Assembly: GCA_013365365.1 (NCBI GenBank)
Contig: JABVXU010000470.1
Coordinates: 1-41,641, forward strand
From: Cruorifilaria tuberocauda
Taxonomy: Eukaryota > Nematoda > Chromadorea > Rhabditida > Onchocercidae
Direction of reading: 5' to 3'
Length of the DNA: 41,641 bases
Below, in pieces: positions 22,101 to 35,033 of the stretch. The notes beneath the pieces are model-generated. The model had not been told where the DNA came from, made no database searches, and saw only the letters and a list, made by a program, of their open reading frames with translations. Every line of letters starts with the position of its first letter. The first letter of the stretch is position 1. The position numbers and the translations under genes were made by a program.

Positions 22101-23223
22101 TGGTCTTCCACCAGTCGAAAGCGAAAGTCGTTTTCGGCAGTCATTGACTCGACGTCCAAAAGGAGGTGATTCATTAGATCGAGATGTAACCAATGCAGAA
22201 GGGGAAGAAAATGGTGAGTTTACTGAACTTAATCGTATTTTTCTTTATTTTCCGTCGGGATCTTATAGACAGAATAACACTCGAACTTTCTTTTCTCATA
22301 CTTTTGAAAAGTAATAAATTTGTAGGAGATGAAATTTGGACAGTAGTTGCGAAAAAACCGGAGCCCGTGCTTGAGTTTGCACCGTGTTTGCGAAGTCGTG
22401 TTATAGCAAAAGTAAGAATTATTTATCAAAAAAGGTTAACATAATTCAGTGAAGTGATTAAAGAATGATTTTAGTAAAAACTAGTTATTTGTTCTTTTCC
22501 TTTCCAGTTTTTTTTTTTTTTGAATTTTATGCTTTTCATGAGTGTCAAACGTTGAACGATTAGGTTCATATATATCGTTAAAATGATGGGCGAAGCTAAA
22601 AGGCAGGTGGAAAGATTTTCGTGAAAAGATGGCGAATGTCATTCTTGGTACTCAGAATGAAAAAGCATTTGTCCAACTAAGTATATAATTAGCTGCCTTC
22701 AATGAATTGATGGGACAGATAATGGACTGAGGCAATAAACATTTAGTGTCCAGCAGCAACCAGAAGGATACCGTTGTAGATTTTTTTGAGGGGACTTTTT
22801 CATACCCAAGTTATTTACATGCTAAACATCAAAAAATCTATCTGAGCTGTCCCAGTATTATATTCAACAGGTATGGGCTTTGGTTTATTGTTCAGTAAAT
22901 ATTGGATTATCCCTCGTAGGAAATGTTGTGTAACTCATTATCCGATTTCAGCGGTTTTAAATACTTTTAAGTTCAAATTTAAGGATTAGCAATTGGACTT
23001 TGTGATTTGAAGGCTAACTTCTTATGCTTTTCAGAAAATGCAGTCTACACCTACTACATCTACTACTAATGTCACAAAGCCTCCAAAAACAGGACAGTCA
23101 AGATATAGTGGAAGTGATGCTCCTGTAGCTGCACGTCGACGAACTGAGGCAGAAAGAGAAGCATTTTTCAGACGTCTAAGCACACCGAAGACTCTTGCTA
23201 CGATCAAAAAATGCCCCAAATAA
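19145..23223 (+). CDS. Unidentified basic, low-complexity protein (about 556 aa)
   Basis: Nine exons with consistent phases: 19145-19264, 19726-19942, 20102-20197, 20360-20954, 21184-21343, 21761-21836, 22082-22213, 22326-22411, 23035-23223. The ATG follows an acceptor-like attattcag by 5 bases, as for a trans-spliced leader. The N-terminus is acidic (KDDDDGDDES). The rest is Ser/Thr/Arg/Lys-rich with no predicted membrane span, for example RAVSAEPRSRR, RVRSASTGG and TRRPKGGDSLDRD. The C-terminus has a helix-like patch, RRRTEAEREAFFRRLSTPKT, before a short basic end. The composition suits an intrinsically disordered scaffold or a microtubule- or nucleic-acid-binding protein, but no family was recognised. 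An AATAAA lies at 23479-23484. The donor of exon 5 could be 15 bases further on. Confidence 0.75.
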
Positions 23224-23478
23224 GATTGATTACCATCCATCGTTTGGTGCATTTCAAGTGGAACAGAAGTAAAAGCTGGCACAGTCCATAGAAGTAGAAC
23301 TTAACATCTTTAGATATTTGTTTTACGACGGATTGCTTACGTTGTGTTGTTTTTTCCCTTCACTGTATATCATTTTTTCTTAAATCTTATTTCCTCTTGT
23401 AGTAATTATATTCCTAATTTAGGTAGCACTAACGAACTGTAGTGTTTTACACATGGATTTTGCATACCTGAATTTTTG

Positions 23479-23484
23479 AATAAA
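23479..23484 (+). terminator. Poly(A) signal of the 19.1-23.2 kb gene
   Basis: An AATAAA hexamer lies about 255 bases after the TAA of the preceding plus-strand gene. Confidence 0.5.
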
Positions 23485-25064
23485 TTAATCGATGTTTATC
23501 TCTTATCAGCCTACGGGATAGTATTTTGTCTGTTCTTTTCCGCTTCTGATATTCATCTCAAATATCCAGGTAGGAATTGTTAAAGCATAGTTAGTTTTAA
23601 CCGCATGCGCTGACTCTATGTGCTAAATTGGTTTATTCAGCATGTATCTCATTCAGGGATTATCATAATAGGTCAGAAATTTTTTTGAGCCAATCTTTTA
23701 ACAAAAAATTAACGTTTGATTAAGTAAAAAAGTTGTCATGAAATTGATTTTTTACTGTTTAATGAGAAATTCTCAGTAATTGTTTTTTAAAGTACTCCTG
23801 AAATTTCGTAATTCCTGAATATGTTGTGAAAACTTCCTTATGCTCCAATAATTATTCTTAAAAATCAGGTTCTTAAACTGTTCAGACGAAAAAGTTGTGA
23901 TTTAACAATTTAGACTACATTTTTTTTTGTTCCATTGTACATCTCGCTAATATCCTGCTGCATTTGGCCAAGCTTTTATTTCTAACTTTAGTGCTTACAA
24001 TCTATAATGAATGGAACATATTTTGTTTTATATCTCTTGCTGTTTTATATATATAAGAAATAGTAGTAAATTTCACACTGTGAAAAGTTCACAATCAGCG
24101 AAGCACACAGCATTCATGCATATTAGTATGAAACTATTCCGATTTACATTGGCTATTGATTCGGAATTTACAAGAAGGCGTGTCATGTTATACTTATTGC
24201 TTCTAAGAGTTTCATATTTGCTTCATTTATATTTTTATCTCTTCATTTAGTAACTCGAAGCTGCTAGCAATAGAAAAATTTTTGAGTAAAATTAAATGAG
24301 TAAAATCATCTATATGTCTATCAGTCCTTCCGTCTGCTACTATTGTGAATGTCCCTTCACTATCATCACTCCTTCTTCACTCTTTGGTCAAAGGTTATAG
24401 GCGAGTCTTTTCAAATCCTCCATCTAAATTTACTCTCCCTCCAAATTCTGCGTTCTTTACCTCAAGAAAAAATCCCACTGCACTAATGATACTACTCCTA
24501 CTATCACAACGTGCAACTAAATTGATTTTCAACTTTGTTGTCTAACAGTCTATGTCCTGCAACCACTCTATCGACTGAATCACAACGATTATATGTCGTG
24601 ATAGGGGTAGTTATTTCGTCATGCCATTCGATCCGTAGAACATACGTTTAAATCAATACCGATTTTTTGCATAGATTTCGTATATATGAGGTTTAATTCA
24701 TTAAGCATTACCAATAATCGGTAAAATTCAGTCTTAAATATTCTCAGTAATGGATAGATGGATGGAATTAAGCCTCAGAAATATGGAATATGAAGTTTCA
24801 ATAGAAGAAAGGAGTTTAGATCATTAGATCTTATCATTTCATGATAAGATGATTAATCATTTCATCATATGACATATATTTAGCTCACAGCCTATTGGAG
24901 TTTTTTGTTTCTATCTTTTATTTTTATTGCTTTTATTTTTAGTTATATATCCTATTGAATGTATAGTAATAATGAAACGTACAATTCCATGTAAATGACT
25001 ATAAGTTATATATTGTTTTAATCTTTTTTATAACAAAAAGAGGAATTAAGAAATTTTAGCATAG
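23485..25064. other. Intergenic, upstream of cyclophilin
   Basis: No coding signal was recognised. Two plus-strand open frames (24011-24250 and 24345-24545) have T-rich composition and no splice partners. A perfect hairpin lies at 24828-24850. The end of the region (aaattttag just before the cyclophilin ATG) looks like a spliced-leader acceptor. Confidence 0.5.
24828..24850. repeat. Perfect 10-bp inverted repeat, 3-base loop
   Basis: atcttatcat-ttc-atgataagat forms a complete hairpin about 215 bases upstream of the cyclophilin start. GATAA-type motifs occur in both arms, so it could also be a pair of GATA-factor sites. Function unknown. Confidence 0.5.
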
Positions 25065-26896
<1,832 letters not shown>

Positions 26897-26985
26897 TGAG
26901 CCAATCGGAAACATTTGCATATTGTTGATCGTATTAGTATTTACGATGTGATTGCGTTTACATCATTTTTTGTTATAATACCTTT

Positions 26986-26991
26986 AATAAA
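26986..26991 (+). terminator. Poly(A) signal of the cyclophilin gene
   Basis: AATAAA lies 90 bases after the cyclophilin stop codon, in an otherwise AT-rich 3' UTR. Confidence 0.65.
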
Positions 26992-29054
26992 ATATTTTAA
27001 TTTAAAGTCCATTTCACTAAATAATTTCCTTAATTAGTATAATCATAATTGCGGTTTTTCGGATTTTTCATTTATAAATTTCACAAAATTGATAAGTCCA
27101 ATAACACGTATATTTCCTTTCAACATGTAAAACACATGGACGTATAGAAAGAAAGATATAACTAACGATCGTAAGGCAATATTCAAAATTGTTGCGAAAT
27201 GTAGATTATCCATTAAATAATAGAATAGGGGAAAAGAAATTAATACATTTTCATATGAAAAATTAGATTAATTTAAAACTGCCAAGGGAAGTGTCCATAT
27301 ATTTATCAAAATTGGTATGATTGACATATACACACAAGTATTAATATTATTATTATATTATTAATTATGTTATTAATATTATATTATATTATTTTATTAT
27401 TATTATTAATATTAGTATTAGTATTAGTAACATGTTATTAATATGTAAGATGTGTTTGGATTAAGATAATAATAATGCATTAAATAAACGCTGTCTCTAG
27501 TTCTAATGATATCAAATTGCATATTGAGATTTAATAGTAGTTAAGTTGAAAACATTTTAGGAAACAATTATTGAGATTGTCAAAATTAGTTTGTTATTGA
27601 TGTTGAAAACAAAATTGAATGATGCTCTCAATTTAAAGATTTTTCCTTTTGTCATCCAGTATCCATAATAAAATTTCTCATCTCTTCTCTTTGATTTATT
27701 TAAGGTAAAAGACGAAAATGAAATTTCAAATAGATCGTATTAAGATGAAATTCAAAATAAAATAATACTATCCATAGTTACAAACATAATTGTTTTTGAG
27801 AAATCTTTTGCAATTATTGTTTCACTTGCCTGAACAAATTAACATCTTGTACTGTTATTGATTCTTAATTATGCTATTATCCATTTGATTAATTCACACT
27901 GATAACAATGACATAATGCTTTTGCCCTGCTCATTTTTATAACTAAATTGGAGAATTATGTATCACCAATTGTCTTACCATTTATCATTAATCTTTCATT
28001 TCTTTCAATACATTACTTTCGTACCCTGGATCCAATTAAATCTTTCTTATTATGACATTTCTGACTTTAGAACATGAAAAAATTACTGAAGATTTCCAAC
28101 TTAAAGTTGGAATTATAACCAATAAGTGATGTTCAACGAAATAAATGAGAAGCGATTAGGCTTCCAATAAAAATTACAGATTCCTGATGCAATCACACTA
28201 GCTTCTCGCTATATAACATAGTCTGATGTCAGAAATCTTCCTGTATCAAACATTGTTGGATGCATATGATAGCACGTATTACTACCACTATTGACTGTGT
28301 TTACCGAAAACTCACCCAGCCTGAATGAATCAAATAAATTCTCCAAATACAGACCCTTGTGCATCTGAGCTCGAACCTATGTTCCAACGTACACTTTAAT
28401 ACTTGCCAAACTTTAAACCAATGTTAATGATATTTGTATCGAGAGAATTACATTAAAATAATAGGTATTCCAGTACTGATAATCATTACTATTCAACCAA
28501 TGCAGTGATCATACAAATATTTCTCAAATATACATGATAAAATGCAAGAAAAGACCCAGCCAACTCTTTCCAGTTACAATCGTTCCTCCTTTAAATTCAC
28601 TTTTAATTTAAATCACTCAAATCCTTATTTGTTCCCTCAATTCTATTATTTTCAATCAATGAAACTTCAAATAGTTACCGACATTTAGTGACATTCTTCT
28701 ACATTACAGCTATCGCATGCATTGCTATTCAATTCAGTATCGCAAGAAAAACAGTGACCGGAACTATTTATCTTACTTTTTGAAACTCATGCCAATACGT
28801 CACTCCTCTTACCTCATATCAAACAATAAATTGGCCCTACTTACCCAATTGATGGACATCCAATCATCAAACTTAACATCGTTAAACCTTCTACGAATCC
28901 CATTTGCACAGAAATCACTCATTTTTCATACATACAATTATCCAAGTCAATACGTGAATTCCGTTGTTTTTGCAACTGCAGAACTGCACATAATAAAGTC
29001 AAACAAAACACAAAGATTCCCAAACTGTTCCCCTGAAACAGAACAATCAGATGA
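26992..29054. other. Intergenic, AT-rich with ATT-type microsatellite
   Basis: Nothing coding was recognised. Bases about 27338-27440 are an imperfect att/ata/agt microsatellite. A plus-strand open frame at 28717-29118 overlaps the minus-strand coding-like exons at its end and has no support of its own. Confidence 0.5.
27338..27440. repeat. Imperfect (ATT)n microsatellite
   Basis: Runs of att/tta with interruptions, followed by three agtatt units. This is a simple-sequence repeat. Confidence 0.8.
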
Positions 29055-30065
29055 CTACCCTAAAATTTCTTCTCCATCCAGAGAGAAGCCGCCGATTTCG
29101 AATCGTATCGTTTCCTAAAACAATTCACCATACTCACCACAGTTTCCTTCTGATGAAACACGATGAAAACGAATTCACCGATTACTGCCTGATAAGCTTC
29201 GCTCAGTCTTGCTAATATATTGGCCTTCTGATTTGCCGAATATATCACTTTCGTTACAGTATGACCTCGCAAATTTACCACTTATTTTTTATTTGGTTTA
29301 GTATTTCGAGCTTTACCAGCAGATCTTGCAACTTTGATTTCACAGTATAACAATATAACCAGCAAGAAAACAATGAACACCACAGCATACATTTTGAAAC
29401 ACTAAAAAAATACATTCCGAACGGGATGATAAAATGCGACAAATATCCATTATTTTCCTCTGAAGACATGATGAATACACTTAAGTACACATAATTTTAA
29501 ACCTACCCCACCACGTGCAAATGAAAAATGAAAAATGAAGTGTGTTGATTCAGGTACGTATATCTTTTCCATAGAAAGGAATATGGCATAAACATACGTG
29601 ATGAGCATGTTACCAATTCAAAGAAACATGTTCAATTATGATGCGATGGTAAAGTTAGGTGTCTCACAGGGACTTTGTGCAAAAGATATGTTCATATAAA
29701 CAAATAAAAAAAACTTCCGAGTATCTAAACAAATTTAATTCTAAAAGATAAGCAGATTTATCCCGGCCGCGGCAAGTGCCAAAGTGAAATCGACAGGATA
29801 CAAGCAAACCTTACATATTGACATTGACGTTCCCAAATTCTGACTTGTTAAATTCAAGAAAATGATGACGGCGTATATAAACGTAACAACAATAACACAA
29901 TAAGCATATGAGGAAGTATGTCTGAAATTATAATCTGTAAAAAATTAAGCCGATGTGGCTTACGTGAAGGTTGACCCAGCTTATCACTTTTGAGCTGGCG
30001 TTTCAATTCCCAGCGTTTTTATTCGCCCTTATACATGACCCACACACGTGGGCTATCGATGTAAC
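29055..30065 (-). CDS. Coding-like exons of a small membrane protein gene (unresolved model)
   Basis: Several minus-strand segments have good splice edges and protein-like sequence: 30048-30065, 29964-29994, 29815-29921 (hydrophobic), 29317-29401 (hydrophobic), 29138-29227 (KANILARLSEAYQAVIGEFV...) and 29055-29114 (ETIRFEIGGFSLDGEEILG, then stop). The last four can be joined in phase, but the final join needs an intron of only 23 bases (29115-29137). A competing start at 29317-29401 gives a signal-anchor-like MYAVVFIVFLLVILLYCEIK, which either stops after 36 codons or is spliced. I could not decide between these and did not recognise a family. Confidence applies to there being a gene here, not to the exon list. 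Confidence 0.35.
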
Positions 30066-30594
30066 CTGAAAGGCTTAATTAATGTCCAAAAACGGAAAAT
30101 AACTTGAAGGAAGCAATACGAAAAAGCAATATCAGGTGGAGCGCCAATATGCCAATTAAATACCAATAAACAAACCAAACATCATGATACCAATCTTTTA
30201 TTTACTTTCATAGAAAGAATATATCACACTGTAAATTGATATGTGAGGGGCAGTACACATTCAGGTAAATTTTTTCATCTGCTGCAATCACCGTATAGGA
30301 AATTTTTAATAGCTTATTCTATTTGTTTGTGTGTATATGTTTGTGTGTATTTGCCTCTTCACAGTCAAACTTTTTTGAAATCCAGCTTTAAATTTATAAA
30401 AATTCTACTGGAATTTTTCAACTTTATGACTAAGAATAAGAATAAATTCGCCTTTTCTTTGATTTTTAAAAAACTTCACTAGAGATCCTGAATAAATGGA
30501 AATCTTTATGCTTCGATGTGTTCACTTTTTTCGAGAGGACTTTTTTAAGACAACTATTATACTATTTTCATCAGTCCACATTCGCAAAATATGT
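30066..30594. other. Spacer downstream of the eight-finger gene
   Basis: No exon was recognised. A plus-strand open frame at 30243-30482 is T-rich with gtgtgtat repeats and unlikely to be coding. Confidence 0.45.
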
Positions 30595-33500
30595 TTAAAA
30601 ATGTTTGGAACAGCAACGTAATTGTGTAAATTGAAGCTACAATAAAAATAGAAAAGAAAACCGGAGGTGAAATTTCTTCCTTGTGTCGGGTTGCTACCAT
30701 CGTGATTACCACTTGAGCTACATCGCAAAAAATGCAACAAAATTATAAAAAATGAAAAGAATGTCAAACCTGCATTCGACTCACTGGTCAAATAACCACC
30801 ATGCTCCTGCAATGTATGGTCTTTAAGAGCACCCCATTCGGCACATTTATGCTGGCATACGGAACAAATATAACCGTGTTCTTCTTTTTGATGCTCTTCC
30901 ATCCACACAAAACGATTACATTTGAAGTCACAAATCCGACATTCGAATTTGATTATACCCGTGTGAATACGTTCGTGTGTTGTTACCTTTAATTTACAGC
31001 TACACATTTGAATAGTTGTACTTGAATCAGTTGAAGAAACAAAGCTGTTACCTCTTTTCGAATTGAGAAATATTAAATTTCAAACCTGATCTATCCCTTT
31101 TTTTCCAAATGAAATTTTGCAGAAAAAAGGAAACTGACCGAACATTCGCTTGTGAACAACTCGTCACAAAAGTGGCAAGGGAAAGTTTTCGTGAAAACAT
31201 GAGCCATTTTCTTGTGCTTCCTGAGTTTTCGTGGTGTAAGAAATTTCAACGCACACATGTTGCATTTGAAACCTGAATTCGCACCACGATGAAACTTTGC
31301 TCGGTGATTGAGCAATCTTTGTTGAGTGCAGAGATTCCTCAGTGGTGTACATTCAAAGCAGATAAATGTCTGAAAGTAAAAGATCTAATCTATTCAGCAG
31401 CTCAGTCCTTCTACTGATTTGAAATTTGGATAAAATAAGCAATAAATTGCCTCTCTACGATCACTTCTTCATCTCTCTTACATTGGAACAATGTCATTTT
31501 CTCTACTTCTCATATATTTCCGCTTATCAAAATCTTTTAGTATGATATCAGTCTTTATGCTTTTTTTGATCAAAAGATTAAAATAAAACAGAAAATTCTC
31601 CGCTAATTTATGAAATCCATAACTTTCTACAAGTTTGTCATTCTCCAGAAGTATAAAATTACCAAGTCGCATTCATGCGCTGACAATTCGTTTTTCGTCT
31701 TCACTGCTTTAAAACAACGTAAACATTGAACAAAATCAACGGTTTCTGGATGCTTCTTCACAAAATGCTTCTTTAAAGAAACCTCATTCCTAAACCGCTT
31801 GTCACAAAAAGGACATTGTGGGGAGACCTGAAAAACGAATTTGCTAATTAATATGAACTTGGCTGCTTTGGACAGTTCTGAAAATCAGTAACAAGACAAT
31901 ACAACTTAAACGATATCTTACTTTTTTCTTATAGGAACGTTTTGGCTGACGTAAGAAACCGTGTCGATCAAAACGAGCTGGAATACCACCACTTAATTCA
32001 CCAGGCAACGGAATTCTGAAAGAATTACGAAAATATAGGAGATACAGAAAACGAGAAAAAATTTAGTGACAAAGAAGAAAAATAAAAAGTCTTTTTAACT
32101 GATTAACTCCGAAGGTATAACTTGAAATAAATATCTTACTTGTCAACTTCAACTTCATAAGATTCAGCATCTATCTCGTGTTCTGGTGGAATATAACCCC
32201 CTGTTGCAAGTTCCTCAATTCGATTTGCTTCAAGTTCAGCCTGCCTGAAGTTTTCAACGGAATTAAAAATTCTCTATAGGTTTCTATTTACATCTTCAGT
32301 TAATCAGATCTAACATAATTTAACCAGATATTCTCAAATTTAAAAACCTTTGTTCAGCAATCTCCTCTTCTTGTTGTATCAAATACGCCAAATATTCGGT
32401 ATAATGCCGATCCCTCAGATGTCGTTCATACAGATTCTTTTCAATAAAACGATTTTTACAAATTTTGCATCGTACCATTTTAGCGCGTACGGCTTTTCGT
32501 ATCTGAAAGGATTACTTCATTCTATGGACTAAGGGAAACCAACATAATCCTTAAATTTTACAAATCTAAATGCAAAATCATCGAACCTCATCTGGGACTG
32601 TAGGATGAGGTGGAGGAGGTGGAAGTTCACTAAGAAGTACACCATCTTGAAGCCGTATTGGAAATGTTGTTGTATCTGATGAAGCTGAAATTACAGACCT
32701 ATTTTGTTAATTCAATAAATTATTTGAAATATTAGTCATAAGTTTTCAACTATCGACTTATTTGAAACTGAAAAAATAGCAGTTAATTGACAAAATTAAT
32801 TCATAAAGAACATTACCATTTGCGCGAACGATTTCTGGATGATATACCCACTTCCTCGGTTGATTTTCTTTCCTATTGGTTTCTACTTTTCGTCCATAGC
32901 GATCAAGCACTACCCTTTCCTTTTTTCCGCTTTCTGCTGATGTATTTATGGAGAATAATTTTGAAATTAGCCAACCAACGCCAGACATATGGGATCGTTT
33001 CTGCAGTAAAAACGTCTGATGGGAAAAAATTAAAAATTTAGACAATAGAAAAATGTTTCTTCAAGTCTATAAAAGGTCACAATTTGTAATTGCGATTATT
33101 TACCATAGTTTGAAAACAGAACTATTACTTTTGACAGATAAATATCCTAAATATTACCCACCATTCTATATCCAATTTCTCCAATAAAAGTAATAATAAA
33201 TAATAAAATAATAAAGTTCTTTATAATAAGTTAAATTTCAGAACGCTGAAATAAAAATAAATGCGTTAATACCTTCCTAAGTTCTCGAGCCTGCTTTTCC
33301 TGCCGTACAGCAATAGCGAGCATATTTCGGAGTTCATCACAATCTGGTCCAAATGAATTGTACGGACGACGTCGCACTTCATTTTCACTTCCTCCAGTGA
33401 GTTGTTCAATTAAAACATTAGCTATAATATCTTCCAAACCTTCATCGTCTACTTCGATTTCGTCTCCCACAACTCTTTCATTTTCTTCGATCTCCTGAAA

Positions 33501-33892
33501 TATCACAGAATTCAAATAAAATTTTAATTTTTATATTCAAATTCGATTTCTAACAAGAAATTTCGACTTCTTAGCAAAGGCTGATCTCATTTCCATATTT
33601 CAACATAAAATACCGTAGTTTGCAACGAAGCTTTAAAGCTCGGTGAATCACTACGGGATGAATTATCATCACCACCATCATCTCCATCGATAATAACACT
33701 TGATGACGTTGAAAGTTTGCGATCAATTTTTCCATCCAGTTGTATTTCGGTAGCACTTGATGTGGCAGTGACGGTAGTGTAATGCTCCACTGGTGATGGC
33801 GTATAAGTTGAGGTGTCCATTTCGTTACCATGTTCCAAAGACTCTGGTGAGTATGGCTTATTGTAATCGCAATCATATGAATTAACCGCCAT
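30595..33892 (-). CDS. Multi-zinc-finger C2H2 protein (about 620 aa, eight fingers)
   Basis: Twelve exons with matching phases: 33614-33892 (ATG at 33892), 33273-33494, 32817-33015, 32587-32684, 32348-32502, 32140-32244, 31922-32015, 31663-31827, 31139-31369, 30770-30986, 30662-30717, 30595-30636. The N-terminal ~265 residues are acidic and Ser/Pro-rich (ESLEHGNEMDTS; SELPPPPPHPTVPDE). One finger (CKICKNRF...HLRDRH) sits at ~275-300. Seven more fill ~390-580, including CPFC, CLRC (ending in H-x-C), CFEC, CNMC, CHFC, CRIC and CSVC pairs. One finger is split by an intron between its Cys and His halves; using acceptor 30987 restores the standard 12-residue spacing. It is likely a nuclear DNA- or RNA-binding regulator. 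No orthologue was recognised. The last two exons are the least certain. Confidence 0.85.
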
Positions 33893-35033
33893 AGTACAAT
33901 CATCATATATATCTGAAATTAATTTTATCAAAACTTTATTATTAAAAATATGAGCCAAAAAAAAGAAGCTACGATGAACTATCAAAATGAGAATACAAAC
34001 AATAAAAATGAAATTCTCCTTTTTCAAATTACTTAACAGTAGTTAATAGCGTGGAAACTAGAACCAGATGATTGTTTCTCCTAGCCACTAGGAAAGTTAA
34101 ACGAATAATTTTTGCGAATATGGAACATACGTTTCCATGGAACTTTTATAACGTAAACAGTAGTAGTGTAAAGCATACTAACAATTTTGAAAATTGAGGT
34201 TTAGGGAAATATAATTCTCTTCATGGAAAAGCCAGTGATGTCAATCGAGATACTCAATAAAGTATTGAATGGTTCTAAATAAAATCTGTGATTCTTAGAA
34301 CTTTCCTCACCTCGAGCTGGATGTTTGGATAAAGTTACATGGTTTTTGAAACCGTTGTATGCTGACATCAGTATTCTTTTTGTTTTCTCTACAGTAATCC
34401 TTTTATAATTTTATTTCAATACCAGTACTGATTTACTCCATTCATCACTGCAATAAACATAGATCTGCAATAAATCCCATTTCTTGACTCGCTCAGCAAA
34501 ATTCCAAATAAATCAGCGATGAGAACCACTAGATATCGATATGGGAATTCCAGCAAAAACAATCTAAAATTCATTGTGAAGTTTGGGCAATCTTACTCTT
34601 TGATATTAATAGCAAAAAAACTGTTACTAATTACCCTTCTTCTCATAATATATTTATTGAAAAATTGACATAATTCCATTATCCAGTTAATGCCTCTTAC
34701 TTATAATCGAAAGTCAATCTATGCCGGTTGAAAGATTTCACCTCTCTAAAAAAACTTGCTCATATTTCATAACTATCTTAACTTATCCTACATCCCAAAC
34801 ATCCAAACTAGAATTTATTTTCTAACTTTCAATTTTTAATTGCAAAAATACTGAATTTATCTCGATATAAAAGCAACATTTACGTATTCATGCACAACTA
34901 ATCGCTTTCATGCACCACAATTATCATAACACGTCTCACCTACGCATGAAATGCATTCATTGCCTCAAGCGAAATCCAGCTTGAAACCAAACCTACCCCC
35001 TCGCGTTAACCACTTCAGCTTACTAGTTCCGTA
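33893..35033. promoter_or_regulatory. Divergent upstream region of the eight-finger gene and the two-span membrane gene
   Basis: The first 20 bases are the 5' end of the eight-finger transcript, with an acceptor-like tttcag ending at 33913. The rest is AT-rich with no coding signal. Head-to-head gene order implies promoters for both genes lie here. Confidence 0.45.

Noticed and set aside
28360..28400. ggttcgagctc on the minus strand, like a tRNA T-arm
   Set aside because: The surrounding sequence cannot form acceptor, D or anticodon stems; no tRNA was found in the window.
28717..29118. 133-codon plus-strand open frame
   Set aside because: No recognisable domain, no acceptor near the ATG, and its end overlaps better-looking minus-strand exons.
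33571..33906. Met/His/Leu-rich 111-codon minus-strand frame
   Set aside because: It is the shifted frame of the first exon of the eight-finger gene; the adjacent frame joins to the next exon in phase.
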